Under the pieces are notes generated by a model. It did not search any database. It was not told where the DNA came from and was given only the letters and a program-made list of their open reading frames with translations. A stretch of 6,505 nucleotides of DNA from Pseudomonadota bacterium. GTDB taxonomy: Bacteria > Pseudomonadota > Gammaproteobacteria > Steroidobacterales > Steroidobacteraceae. The stretch is from positions 1 to 6,505 of the forward strand of contig JAJXYU010000370.1 of assembly GCA_021780395.1 (NCBI GenBank), read 5' to 3'. Positions within the stretch are counted from its first letter, which is position 1, and each line of letters opens with the position of its first letter. A program made the translations under genes and the position numbers. Below, one piece after another: positions 1 through 6,333 of this stretch.

Positions 1-588
1 CAGCAGACCGCGCTGGCCGAGGAACGAGGTGTATTCACTGTGCGCGAACACGTAGTTCGTGAGCCGCGCGGGCGGCAGCGCCGCCGGCGTCTCGGTCAGA
101 TCCGTCGGCACCGTGTAGGACAGCGCGGCGGAGCCGGATTGGGTCGCGAACGTCGCGGCGCTCTGCGCGCGCGGTCCGGCGGCACCCGCGATCGGCGCCG
201 CGGACGCGCCCGCGACCGTCGCCGCGGTCAGGGTCGGCGTGTCGGCCCGCTGCTGCAGCGCAAATACCGCGATCACCGCGACTCCGGCCGCGATCGCGCC
301 GCTCGCCGCATGCCGCCACAGCCGCGCCGTCATCGGCCGGCGCACGCGCACCCCGCCGGTGTGCGGCGCCTCCGCCTCGATCGCGATCTGCACCCGCGCG
401 GCGACACCGCGCGACATCGGGCGCGTGACGCCGGCGCCGCGGCAGGCCTCGCCGATCAGCGCGCAGCGTCCGAAGTACGCGCGCAGCTCCGCGTCGCGCG
501 TGAGGCGTTTCAACAACAAGTCCGTTTCCGCCGACGGCAGCTCGCCGTCGAGAAACGCCGAAATCTGTTCACGGATCGGTTCGCTCAT
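1..588 (-). CDS. rseA: Anti-sigma-E factor RseA (MucA-like), C-terminus cut by window edge
   Basis: This is a membrane anti-sigma factor that holds the adjacent sigma-E inactive at the inner membrane until envelope stress triggers its proteolysis (family knowledge). The 196 visible residues show the expected layout. A cytoplasmic RseA N-terminal domain (about 1-85) opens with EPIREQISAFLDGELP. A single transmembrane helix follows at about 94-111 (ASGAIAAGVAVIAVFAL), then an Ala-rich periplasmic linker (about 120-158) and the conserved C-terminal block YVFAHSEYTSFLGQRG (179-194). Only a few residues are probably missing, since relatives are about 195-215 long. The ATG overlaps the rpoE stop as ATGA, so the two are translationally coupled. 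A GAGGAG at 591-596 lies only 2 bases from the start, unusually close, which fits re-initiation by ribosomes finishing rpoE. The pairing with rpoE makes the call firm despite low sequence conservation in this family. Confidence 0.93.
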   Translation of the reverse strand, partial: MSEPIREQISAFLDGELPSAETDLLLKRLTRDAELRAYFGRCALIGEACRGAGVTRPMSRGVAARVQIAIEAEAPHTGGVRVRRPMTARLWRHAASGAIAAGVAVIAVFALQQRADTPTLTAATVAGASAAPIAGAAGPRAQSAATFATQSGSAALSYTVPTDLTETPAALPPARLTNYVFAHSEYTSFLGQRGLL

Positions 589-1187
589 GGCTCCTCGGGG
601 CGGCCCAGGCCGGCATCGAATATGGGGCGCAGTTTCTTGTCGATCGCTTCGCGGGCCCGGAAGATCCGGGACCGCACGGTACCGACCGGGCAGTCCATCG
701 TCTGCGCAATGTCCTCGTAACTCAGCCCCTCGAGCTCGCGCAGCACGATCGCGGTGCGCAGGTCCTCGGGCAGGTTCTCGATCGCCTTGTTCACCGTGTC
801 GCGGATCTCGTCGGTGAGCAGCAGCGCTTCGGGCGTCTCGGACTCGGCGAGACGCGCGTGCAGGTCGTACTGTTCCGGGTCCTGCAGGTCGAGGTCGTAA
901 TCCATCGGCCGGCGTTTCGAGGCGACCAGCGCGTTCTTCGCGGTGTTGATCGCGATCCGGTACAGCCAGGTGTAGAACGCACTGTCGCCGCGGAACGAGG
1001 GCAGCGCCCGATAGGCCTTCACGAAGGCCTCCTGCGCAACGTCCTCGGCCTCGGAGGTATCGTGCATGTAACGCATGATCAGCTTCAGCACCTTGTGCTG
1101 GTACCGCAGCACCAGCAGATCGAACGCCGCCCGTTCACCGCGCTGCACCCGCCGGACCAGCTCGAGGTCGCTCGCTTCGACCGTCAT
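585..1187 (-). CDS. rpoE: RNA polymerase sigma-E factor (RpoE/AlgU, ECF family)
   Basis: This is an extracytoplasmic-function sigma factor of the RpoE/AlgU group that directs RNA polymerase to envelope-stress promoters. The protein has 200 residues (E. coli about 191). Region 2 (about 23-92) contains the signature EDVAQEAFVKAYRALPSFRG and then FYTWLYRIAINTAKN. Region 4 (about 134-186) contains LPEDLRTAIVLRELEGLSYE and the helix-turn-helix DIAQTMDCPVGTVRSRIFRA. Both closely match the E. coli protein as I remember it. The frame stays open far upstream to 1595, but the ATG at 1187 gives the normal length and N-terminus, and the upstream part runs antiparallel in codon sense through sdhE in another frame. 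A purine-rich GGGGTCGGGA just before the ATG is a modest ribosome site. The stop overlaps the rseA start. Candidate sigma-E-like promoters upstream suggest autoregulation. Confidence 0.97.
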   Translation of the reverse strand: MTVEASDLELVRRVQRGERAAFDLLVLRYQHKVLKLIMRYMHDTSEAEDVAQEAFVKAYRALPSFRGDSAFYTWLYRIAINTAKNALVASKRRPMDYDLDLQDPEQYDLHARLAESETPEALLLTDEIRDTVNKAIENLPEDLRTAIVLRELEGLSYEDIAQTMDCPVGTVRSRIFRAREAIDKKLRPIFDAGLGRPEEP

Positions 1188-1229
1188 TCCCGACCCCGAA
1201 CCGGCGGGCGGATACGCCAGCCTGTCGCA

Positions 1230-1257
1230 ATAGACCGACGCTCCCGACGAAAGTTCG
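1230..1257 (-). promoter_or_regulatory. Candidate sigma-E autoregulatory promoter of rpoE (proximal)
   Basis: On the minus strand a -35-like CGAACTT (1251-1257) is followed after exactly 16 bases by TCTAT (1230-1234), preceded by GG. The remembered sigma-E consensus is GGAACTT, about 16 bases, then TCTRA or TCAAA, so the -35 matches 6 of 7 and the -10 most positions. Transcription would start near 1222-1225, giving a leader of about 36 bases to the rpoE ATG. rpoE genes are commonly self-activated. The assignment rests on motif and position only. Confidence 0.6.
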
Positions 1258-1287
1258 CACTTCTTGGCAATCGGTCCTCGGGCGCCG

Positions 1288-1314
1288 TTCGATTTGTGAT
1301 CCTGCGCATGTTCC
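1288..1314 (-). promoter_or_regulatory. Second, distal sigma-E-like promoter candidate upstream of rpoE
   Basis: The minus strand shows GGAACAT (1308-1314), 15 bases, then TCGAA (1288-1292). The -35 matches GGAACTT at 6 of 7 positions; the -10 is weaker. It lies between the sdhE stop and the proximal candidate, so both would drive rpoE-rseA. In a 70% GC genome one such match can arise by chance, so confidence is low. Confidence 0.35.
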
Positions 1315-1324
1315 GGGGATTCTA

Positions 1325-1342
1325 TCAGCCGGATCCGGCTGA
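1325..1342. repeat. Perfect 18-base palindrome spanning the sdhE stop codon
   Basis: TCAGCCGGATCCGGCTGA is its own reverse complement and contains the sdhE TGA. In RNA it could fold as a 7-bp stem with a GATC loop. No T-run follows in the minus-strand direction, so it is not a classical intrinsic terminator. It may protect the sdh mRNA 3' end, mark termination by another mechanism, or be a protein site. Confidence 0.7.
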
Positions 1343-1639
1343 ATTGGGCCCCGAACGGGGCCCGCCGGCCGACGCGGCGACCCGCGCGGCCGCGGTCGCG
1401 AGCATCCGGTCGACGAGCGCCGCGAGATCGGCCGCGGCCGGCCGCACCCCGCCGAGGCAGTAGGCGAGGATCGCCTCGTCCGGCGCGTCGAGCAGGCGCC
1501 GGAACGCCGCCTGCTCCGCCGGTGGGGCCGACTCGAACTCTCCGTCGAGGTAGCCGCGCAGCAGCTCGTCGATCTCGCGCGTGCCGCGCCGGCAACGCCA
1601 GCGCAAGCGACCGAGCTCGCGCGGGTCGATCGCGCTCAT
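1325..1639 (-). CDS. sdhE: Succinate dehydrogenase flavinylation factor SdhE (SDHAF2/DUF339 family)
   Basis: This small soluble protein promotes covalent attachment of FAD to SdhA (family knowledge; homologous to YgfY/CptB and mitochondrial SDHAF2/Sdh5). The 104-residue product begins with the family core RLRWRCRRGTREIDELLRGY (11-30). That includes the RGxxE motif (R18, G19, E22) needed for flavinylation and Trp14, which matches E. coli WACRRGMRELD. A second conserved stretch, FRRLLDAPDEAILAYCLGG, follows at 46-64. It is longer than the E. coli protein (about 88) because of an Ala/Gly/Ser/Pro tail (about 82-104) whose DNA consists largely of two inverted repeats. The ATG at 1639 starts 13 bases after the sdhB stop, so sdhE is the last gene of the sdh operon. 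This position beside its client genes strengthens the call. The ribosome site is weak, suggesting translation linked to sdhB. Confidence 0.94.
   Translation of the reverse strand: MSAIDPRELGRLRWRCRRGTREIDELLRGYLDGEFESAPPAEQAAFRRLLDAPDEAILAYCLGGVRPAAADLAALVDRMLATAAARVAASAGGPRSGPNSAGSG
1346..1363. repeat. Perfect GC inverted repeat inside the sdhE 3' end
   Basis: GGGCCCCGAACGGGGCCC has two 8-base arms around AA, giving at least a 7-bp all-GC stem with a GAAC (or GTTC) loop. It sits 3 bases from the palindrome at the sdhE stop and codes for part of the Gly/Pro/Ser tail of SdhE. The two stems together form a compact tandem hairpin at the operon's 3' end. Confidence 0.7.
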
Positions 1640-1652
1640 CGGACCGCGTCCG

Positions 1653-2438
1653 TCAGTAACGCCGGCGGACCAGCATCTGCTTGAGCTCGCCGATCGCCTG
1701 CGCGGGGTTCAGATCCTTCGGACAGGCTTCCGTGCAGTTCATGATGGTGTGGCAGCGATACAGCCGGAACGGATCCTCGAGCTCGTCGAGACGCTCCCCG
1801 GTCGCCTCGTCGCGGCTGTCGACGATCCAACGGTATGCGGCGAGCAGCGCCGCCGGACCCAGGTACCGGTCGCTGTTCCACCAGTAGCTCGGGCAACTGG
1901 TCGAGCAGCACGCGCACAGGATGCATGCCGACGGCCGGTCGACCTGGTGCTGCTCCTCCTTCGACTGCAGCCGCTCCCGATCGGGCGGCGCCGGCGTGCG
2001 CGTCTGCAGCCACGGTTTGATCGAGGCGTACTGCGCGTAGAAATCGGTGAGATCCGGCACCAGGTCCTTCACGACCGGCTGGTGCGGGAGCGGCGAGAGG
2101 CGCACGTCGCCGTCGATGTCGTCGCAGGCGCTGATGCACGCGAGCCCGTTGTGGCCGTCGATGTTCATCGCGCAGGACCCGCAGATCCCCTCGCGGCAGG
2201 AGCGGCGGAACGTCAGCGTCGGGTCGACCTCGTTCTTTATCTTGATCAGCGCGTCGAGCACCATCGGACCGCAGGAATCCATGTCGAGCTCGTAGGTGTC
2301 GATCCGCGGGTTCGCGCCGGAATCCGGGTCGTACCGGTAGATCCGGAACCGCCGGACGCGCTTCGCGCCCTCCGGCGCCTTGAAGACCCGCCCCTGCTGG
2401 TTCACCTTGGAATTCGCGGGCAGCTTGAACTCGGCCAT
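1653..2438 (-). CDS. sdhB: Succinate dehydrogenase iron-sulfur subunit SdhB
   Basis: SdhB is the electron-transfer subunit of complex II, passing electrons from FADH2 in SdhA through three Fe-S clusters to quinone at the inner membrane. All ligands are present in 261 residues. The [2Fe-2S] site is [13 protein letters not shown] with C81, C86, C89 and then C101. The [4Fe-4S] ligands are C172, C175, C178 ([14 protein letters not shown]) and C239. The [3Fe-4S] ligands are C182, C229 and C235 ([12 protein letters not shown]). From C172 onward the ligands sit 23 residues later than in E. coli SdhB. The longer N-terminus ([12 protein letters not shown]) is of the alphaproteobacterial/mitochondrial/Xanthomonas type. 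The usual Glu before the first [4Fe-4S] Cys is Ala here, a small deviation. The start at 2438 has a good GAGGAGA (2446-2452, 7-base spacing) that overlaps the sdhA stop codon, so translation of sdhA and sdhB is probably coupled. Confidence 0.99.
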   Translation of the reverse strand: MAEFKLPANSKVNQQGRVFKAPEGAKRVRRFRIYRYDPDSGANPRIDTYELDMDSCGPMVLDALIKIKNEVDPTLTFRRSCREGICGSCAMNIDGHNGLACISACDDIDGDVRLSPLPHQPVVKDLVPDLTDFYAQYASIKPWLQTRTPAPPDRERLQSKEEQHQVDRPSACILCACCSTSCPSYWWNSDRYLGPAALLAAYRWIVDSRDEATGERLDELEDPFRLYRCHTIMNCTEACPKDLNPAQAIGELKQMLVRRRY

Positions 2439-2450
2439 CGATCCGTCTCC

Positions 2451-4235
2451 TCAATACGTCCGCGCCTTCGGCGGGATCGGCTCGACCTCGTCGGTCAGCG
2501 TGTTCAGGTGCACCGCGCGGTAGTCGATCCGCGTGCCGCCCTGCGCGTCGACCCAGCACAGCGTGTGCTTGAGCCAGTGTTCGTCGTCGCGCGCCGGGAA
2601 GTCCTCGCGCGCATGCGCGCCGCGGCTCTCGGTCCGGTTCGCCGCCGAGTGCATCGTCGCGACGGCCTGGCCGAGCAGGTTGTCGAGCTCGAGCGTCTCG
2701 ATGAGATCGGAGTTCCAGATCAACGACCGGTCGCTCACCTTGACCTCGGCGAACGACTCGAACACCTCGGCGAGATGGCGCTTGCCCTCCTCGAGCGTCG
2801 CACCGGTGCGGAACACCGCCGCGTCCCGTTGCATCGTCTTCTGCATCGCGAGCCGGATCGACGCGGTCGGCCGCGGGCCCTCCGCGTTGCGCAGCCGGTC
2901 GAGCCGCGCGATCGCCGCGTCGGTCGAATCGGCGCGCGGTGGCCGGTGAGGGGCGTTCGGCTTCAACACGCTCATGCAGCGCTTCGCGGCGGCGCGGCCG
3001 AACACGACCAGGTCGAGGAGCGAGTTCGAACCGAGCCGGTTGGCGCCGTGCACGGACACGCAGGCCGCCTCGCCAACCGCCATCAGCCCCGGCACCACTT
3101 CCTCGCCGCCGCCGCGGGCGAGGCGCACGACCTCGCCGTCGACGGTGCATGGGATCCCGCCCATGTTGTAGTGCGCGGTCGGCAGCACCGGGATCGGCTC
3201 CTTGTTCACGTCGACGCCGGCGAAGATCCGCGCGGTCTCGGCGATGCCCGGCAGGCGCTCCTGGATCACCTCGGGGCCGAGGTGCTCGAGGTGCAGGTGG
3301 ATGTGGTCCTTCAGCGGGCCGACGCCCCGCCCCTCGCGGATCTCGATCGTCATCGAGCGGCTGACGACGTCGCGCGACGCGAGGTCCTTCGCGTTCGGTG
3401 CGTAGCGCTCCATGAAGCGTTCGCCCGCGGCGTTGGTGAGATAGCCGCCCTCGCCGCGCGAGCCCTCGGTGATCAGGCAGCCCGCGCCGTAGATCCCGGT
3501 CGGGTGGAACTGCACGAACTCCATGTCCTGCAGCGGCAGTCCCGCGCGCAGCACCATCCCGCCGCCGTCGCCGGTGCAGGTGTGCGCCGAGGTGCACGAG
3601 AACCACGCGCGCCCGTAGCCGCCGGTCGCGAGGATCACGCGCTGCGCGAGGAAGCGGTGCAGGGTGCCCTCGGCCATGTCGAGCGCGAGCACGCCGCGGC
3701 ACTCGCCGTCCTCCATGATCAGGTCGAGCGCGAAGAACTCGACGAAGAACGTCGCCGAGTGCTTCAGCGACTGCTGGTAGAGCGTGTGCAGCATCGCGTG
3801 GCCGGTGCGGTCCGCGGCGGCGCAGGTGCGCTGCGCGACGCCCTTGCCGTAGCGCGTCGTCATCCCGCCGAACGGGCGCTGGTAGATCAGCCCGTCCTCG
3901 GTCCGCGAGAACGGCACGCCGTAGTGCTCGAGCTCGATCACCGCGGCCGGCGCCTCCTTGCACATGAACTCGATCGCATCCTGGTCGCCGAGCCAGTCCG
4001 ACCCCTTGACGGTGTCGTACATGTGCCAGCGCCAGTCGTCCTCGCCCATGTTGCCGAGCGCGGCGGAGATGCCGCCCTGCGCCGCGACCGTGTGGCTGCG
4101 GGTCGGGAACACCTTGGTGAGACACGCGGTCGACAGGCCCGCCTGCGCGAGGCCGAAGGTCGCGCGCAGGCCGGCGCCGCCGGCGCCGACGACGACCACG
4201 TCGTAGCGGTGATCGGTGAACTGGTAGTCCTTCAT
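2451..4235 (-). CDS. sdhA: Succinate dehydrogenase flavoprotein subunit SdhA
   Basis: SdhA oxidises succinate to fumarate in the TCA cycle and carries covalently bound FAD. The 594 residues (E. coli 588) include the FAD-binding glycine motif GAGGAGLRA (18-26) and the covalent flavin histidine H48 in [17 protein letters not shown]. The active-site residues are H244 (FHPTG), R288 (SRDVV, the expected proton-transfer Arg), H355 (HYNMGG) and R400 ([14 protein letters not shown]). The stretch [19 protein letters not shown] is of the mitochondrial/alphaproteobacterial type. After HYNMGGIP the usual Thr is Cys363, the only oddity I noticed near the active site. The ATG at 4235 is chosen because it gives the normal N-terminus and overlaps the sdhD stop as ATGA. 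Longer in-frame extension to 4553 runs through sdhD and is not real. No strong ribosome site is visible, which fits coupling to sdhD. Flavinylation would be assisted by SdhE from the same operon. Confidence 0.99.
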   Translation of the reverse strand: MKDYQFTDHRYDVVVVGAGGAGLRATFGLAQAGLSTACLTKVFPTRSHTVAAQGGISAALGNMGEDDWRWHMYDTVKGSDWLGDQDAIEFMCKEAPAAVIELEHYGVPFSRTEDGLIYQRPFGGMTTRYGKGVAQRTCAAADRTGHAMLHTLYQQSLKHSATFFVEFFALDLIMEDGECRGVLALDMAEGTLHRFLAQRVILATGGYGRAWFSCTSAHTCTGDGGGMVLRAGLPLQDMEFVQFHPTGIYGAGCLITEGSRGEGGYLTNAAGERFMERYAPNAKDLASRDVVSRSMTIEIREGRGVGPLKDHIHLHLEHLGPEVIQERLPGIAETARIFAGVDVNKEPIPVLPTAHYNMGGIPCTVDGEVVRLARGGGEEVVPGLMAVGEAACVSVHGANRLGSNSLLDLVVFGRAAAKRCMSVLKPNAPHRPPRADSTDAAIARLDRLRNAEGPRPTASIRLAMQKTMQRDAAVFRTGATLEEGKRHLAEVFESFAEVKVSDRSLIWNSDLIETLELDNLLGQAVATMHSAANRTESRGAHAREDFPARDDEHWLKHTLCWVDAQGGTRIDYRAVHLNTLTDEVEPIPPKARTY

Positions 4236-4639
4236 GATCCGAGGGTTCCCATCGAGAGCCGCAACAGTGCGAACACGCCGGCGGCGCCGACCAGCGCGTG
4301 CGCGAGGCGCAGCGTGACCAGCGTGACGAACTTCGCCGCCCGCCCGTGCACGTAGTCCTCGACGATCACCGTCGTGCCGAGCGAGGAATGGTAAGCGAGC
4401 ACCGCGACGCTGAGCGCCGCGAGGAACGCATCGAGGGGCCGCGCGAGCCACGCGTGCACCGTCGCGTAGTCGAGGTTCGGCTGGGCGAGCGCCGCGATCA
4501 CCAGCCACAGGGCGAGCGGCACGAGCGCGACCGCGGTGAGCCGCTGCGCCCACCAGTGCGCGGTGCCGTCCTTCGCGCTCCCCAGCCCGGTGACCCGGCC
4601 GAGGGGGCTGCGCATCCTGGTCGAGACCCGCTCATCCAT
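4232..4639 (-). CDS. sdhD: Succinate dehydrogenase membrane anchor subunit SdhD
   Basis: SdhD is one of the two hydrophobic subunits that hold SdhAB at the inner membrane and build the quinone and heme b sites. The 135-residue protein has a polar N-terminus (1-33) and three predicted membrane helices at about 34-53, 71-93 and 104-126. His84 in LAYHSSLG is the expected heme b ligand. Asp95-Tyr96 in VEDYVHG follow with the same 11-residue spacing as His71 to Asp82-Tyr83 in E. coli SdhD; the Tyr contributes to quinone binding there. The ATG at 4639 overlaps the end of sdhC by 8 bases and has a strong GGAGG at 4648-4652 with 8-base spacing. Its stop overlaps the sdhA start. Anchor subunits diverge quickly, so the call leans on topology, the His/Asp-Tyr pattern and operon position. 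Confidence 0.95.
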   Translation of the reverse strand: MDERVSTRMRSPLGRVTGLGSAKDGTAHWWAQRLTAVALVPLALWLVIAALAQPNLDYATVHAWLARPLDAFLAALSVAVLAYHSSLGTTVIVEDYVHGRAAKFVTLVTLRLAHALVGAAGVFALLRLSMGTLGS

Positions 4640-5033
4640 TCGTCGATCCTCCGAGGTGCAACGCGAACGCGATCGCGAGCGCGGTCAGCGCGCACGCGCC
4701 GATGACCACCAGCCAGCCGCTCGCGTGCCGCTCGCGCGCGCCGAAGCCGCGGCCGATGTCCCACGCGAGGTGGCGCACGCCGTTCAGCAGATGGTAGAAG
4801 AACGCGAAGCCGAACGCGGCGAGCACGACGAAGCCCGCGGGGCCGTCGACGAGCGCCGCGAAATGCGCGTAGGCCTGCGGTCCCGACGCGGCCGCGATCA
4901 GCCAGCCGACCAGCACCAGCAGGCCGAGCGAGAGCCCGGCGCCGGTCGCCCGGTGCAGGATCGACAGCGTGTTGCTGATCTGCCAGCGGTAGATCTGCAG
5001 GTGCGGCGACAAGGGTCGTGGACGTGGCGGCAT
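4632..5033 (-). CDS. sdhC: Succinate dehydrogenase cytochrome b556 subunit SdhC
   Basis: SdhC is the other membrane subunit of complex II, contributing heme b and ubiquinone sites. The 133-residue protein opens with RPLSPHLQIYRW (5-16), the form typical of mitochondrial and alphaproteobacterial SdhC. It continues with SILHRATGAG, where S24, H27 and R28 correspond to S27, H30 and R31 of E. coli, quinone-site residues. His81 in FFYHLLNGVRHLAWD aligns with the heme ligand His84. Three membrane helices are predicted at about 31-50, 65-86 and 106-125. The ATG at 5033 is supported by GAGGAG at 5044-5049 (10-base spacing). It lies 51 bases after the SDHAF4-like gene and overlaps sdhD by 8 bases. Confidence 0.97.
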   Translation of the reverse strand: MPPRPRPLSPHLQIYRWQISNTLSILHRATGAGLSLGLLVLVGWLIAAASGPQAYAHFAALVDGPAGFVVLAAFGFAFFYHLLNGVRHLAWDIGRGFGARERHASGWLVVIGACALTALAIAFALHLGGSTNG

Positions 5034-5084
5034 GATCGTGAGGCTCCTCGGGTCGGGCGGCGGCGGGGCGTGGCGCGGCGGCCC

Positions 5085-5267
5085 TCAGAAGTCGATGCAC
5101 CGGCCGCGCAGTTCCCAGTCACCGAACCGCGTCGGCTCCGGACCATCGCGACCACCGAGCTCGCGCGGTCGCGGCACGCCCGGCGCGTCCGGCGCGAGGA
5201 GGGCTTCGCTGTCGGTCGCGCGCCGCGCCTCGCCGACGCCGCGCGATGCTTCGTCATTGGCAGTCAC
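5085..5267 (-). CDS. DUF1674 protein, SDHAF4-like complex II assembly factor
   Basis: The 60-residue protein ends in the DUF1674/SDHAF4 signature: ELGGRDGPEPTRFGDWE (36-52) followed by GRCIDF (55-60). In mitochondria SDHAF4 binds flavinylated SdhA, limits reactive oxygen formation and helps SdhA join SdhB; the bacterial role is inferred from that and from position. The N-terminal half is low-complexity and charged, with no signal peptide or membrane segment, so it should be cytoplasmic. The start must be GTG at 5267. An in-frame TAA lies two codons upstream (5271-5273), no other ATG or GTG is in frame, and the out-of-frame ATG at 5257 opens only a shadow frame. No good ribosome site precedes it, so expression may be low. 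It is the first gene of the sdh operon. The 51-base gap before sdhC is C-rich on the transcribed-sense strand, without an obvious terminator. Confidence 0.88.
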   Translation of the reverse strand: MTANDEASRGVGEARRATDSEALLAPDAPGVPRPRELGGRDGPEPTRFGDWELRGRCIDF

Positions 5268-5357
5268 CGCTTAATTTTGCCAGAAAACCGCCTCCGAATC
5301 CCATGTCGATCGCGGGCGCACGCATCGGAGTTGACAATCAATTGCAAAAGCCGATCA
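5268..5357. promoter_or_regulatory. Divergent promoter region between the sdh operon and ygfZ
   Basis: This 90-base gap separates two divergent genes and contains the only AT-rich patches nearby (about 5271-5288 and 5328-5350). On the plus strand a perfect -35 box TTGACA lies at 5331-5336. Seventeen bases later ATCAAT (5354-5359) is a poor -10 that overlaps the first ygfZ ATG. The island TTGACAATCAATTGCAA is partly symmetrical and could also be an operator. I see no convincing sigma-70 promoter for the minus-strand sdh operon, which may use an activator or a promoter inside ygfZ. Confidence 0.5.
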
Positions 5358-6314
5358 ATGCGACTCATGTCGTCGCATTCAGGATCGCTGCCGCACCTCG
5401 CGCTGCTGCGCTTCGCCGGCGCCGACGCGATCGCGTTCCTGCAAGGACAGATCACGAACGACGCCCGGCGGCTCGCCGCCGGTCATGCCCTGCTCGCCGC
5501 GGTCGCGAGTCCGCAGGGACGCGTGCTCGCGATCCTGCAGCTCGTGCCCGCGCAGGACGGCGCGCTCGCGATCCTGCCGCGCGAGATCCTCGAGCCGACC
5601 GCGGAGCGGCTGCGCCGGTTCGTGTTGCGCGCGAAGCTCAGGATCGAGGCGGTCGGGGACGCGCTCGCGGTCGCCGGCGCGACCGACCCGGTGGCGCTCG
5701 CGGCCGCCGGTCTCGAGCTCCCGGACTTGCCGGACGGCGTTCGGCACACGGGGCTCGTCACCGTCGGCCGGGTGCAGGGCGATCCGCGACGGTTCTGGGT
5801 CATCGCGCCGCCGGCGGAACTCGCGGCCCGCCGACTCGCCGGCGATCCGCAGGACGCGGCGCGCCGCGAGCATGAGTGGCGGCTCGCGGACGTGCGCGCG
5901 GGACTCGCGCAGATCTACGCGGCGACCCGCGAAGCGTTCATCCCGCAGATGCTGAACCTCGACCTCATGGGCGCGATCAGCTTCCAGAAGGGCTGCTACA
6001 CCGGTCAGGAGATCGTCGCGCGCACCCAGCACCTCGGCCGGATCAAACGGCGCTTGTGGCGCGTGCGGACCCGCGTCGGCGCGCCGCTCGGCGCGAACGT
6101 GCGCCTGCCGGACGGCCGCGTCGGGCGCCTGACCGAGTTGCAGCCGGTCGGGCCGGACGACGAAGGACAGGACTGCGAAGGGCTCGCGGTCCTGCCGATC
6201 GCGCCGCCGGAACCCACCGACGCCGCGAACGCCGAGGTGGACGCCGTGGCCGGACCGCCGGTCCCGGCCGAGATCCTGCCGCTGCCCTACGCGCTCGACG
6301 CATCGACCGCCTGA
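5358..6314 (+). CDS. ygfZ: Folate-binding Fe-S enzyme maintenance protein YgfZ (IBA57/GcvT-like)
   Basis: YgfZ is a tetrahydrofolate-binding member of the GcvT-fold family, related to mitochondrial IBA57, and supports the activity of Fe-S enzymes (E. coli: MiaB and others). The family signature KGCYTGQE is intact at residues 211-218, with the essential Cys213 (C228 in E. coli), followed by IVARTQHLGRIKRRLWRV. The N-terminal domain contains the usual FLQGQITNDARRL (27-39) and SPQGRVLA (51-58). Length is 318 residues against about 326 in E. coli. Residues after about 280 form a Pro/Ala/acidic tail with a normal EILPLPY near the end. Two in-frame ATGs, at 5358 and 5367, are possible starts. The first is given because a weak AAAAG lies at a fair distance; the second would suit a leaderless transcript from the TTGACA box. 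The gene is divergent from the sdh operon, whose SdhB is a plausible Fe-S beneficiary. Confidence 0.96.
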   Translation: MRLMSSHSGSLPHLALLRFAGADAIAFLQGQITNDARRLAAGHALLAAVASPQGRVLAILQLVPAQDGALAILPREILEPTAERLRRFVLRAKLRIEAVGDALAVAGATDPVALAAAGLELPDLPDGVRHTGLVTVGRVQGDPRRFWVIAPPAELAARRLAGDPQDAARREHEWRLADVRAGLAQIYAATREAFIPQMLNLDLMGAISFQKGCYTGQEIVARTQHLGRIKRRLWRVRTRVGAPLGANVRLPDGRVGRLTELQPVGPDDEGQDCEGLAVLPIAPPEPTDAANAEVDAVAGPPVPAEILPLPYALDASTA

Positions 6315-6333
6315 GGCTGCGCCGGCGCCACGC

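Noticed and set aside
35..817. Plus- and minus-strand open frames overlapping rseA and rpoE
   Set aside because: All are basic, low-complexity shadows. The rseA frame shows the proper domain, membrane helix and C-terminal motif.
1325..1342. Classical intrinsic terminator at the end of sdhE
   Set aside because: The hairpin is followed by TAGAATCCCC-like sequence without a T-tract, so it is listed as an inverted repeat and not as a terminator.
1188..1595. N-terminal extension of rpoE to 1595
   Set aside because: It would add 136 low-complexity residues overlapping sdhE in another frame. The start at 1187 gives the standard family length.
1636..4125. Minus-strand open frame of 829 codons overlapping sdhA and sdhB in another frame
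   Set aside because: The Arg/Pro/Gly-rich translation is a frame-shifted shadow of sdhA and sdhB, whose true frames carry all cofactor and active-site residues.
1581..4355. Plus-strand open frame of 924 codons antisense to sdhB and sdhA
   Set aside because: It is Arg/Ala/Val/His-rich with no domain, lies opposite two certain genes, and follows from the lack of stop codons in the antisense frame of high-GC coding DNA.
4236..4553. N-terminal extension of sdhA to 4553
   Set aside because: It reads through sdhD in the wrong frame. The ATG at 4235 overlaps the sdhD stop and gives the usual SdhA N-terminus.
4536..5357. N-terminal extension of the ygfZ frame to 4536
   Set aside because: It is antisense to sdhC, sdhD and the SDHAF4-like gene and lacks family similarity. 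Homology begins just after 5358.
6315..6333. Possible bidirectional terminator between ygfZ and the converging gene
   Set aside because: The 10-base palindrome GCGCCGGCGC has no loop or T-run on either side, and such GC symmetry is common here by chance.
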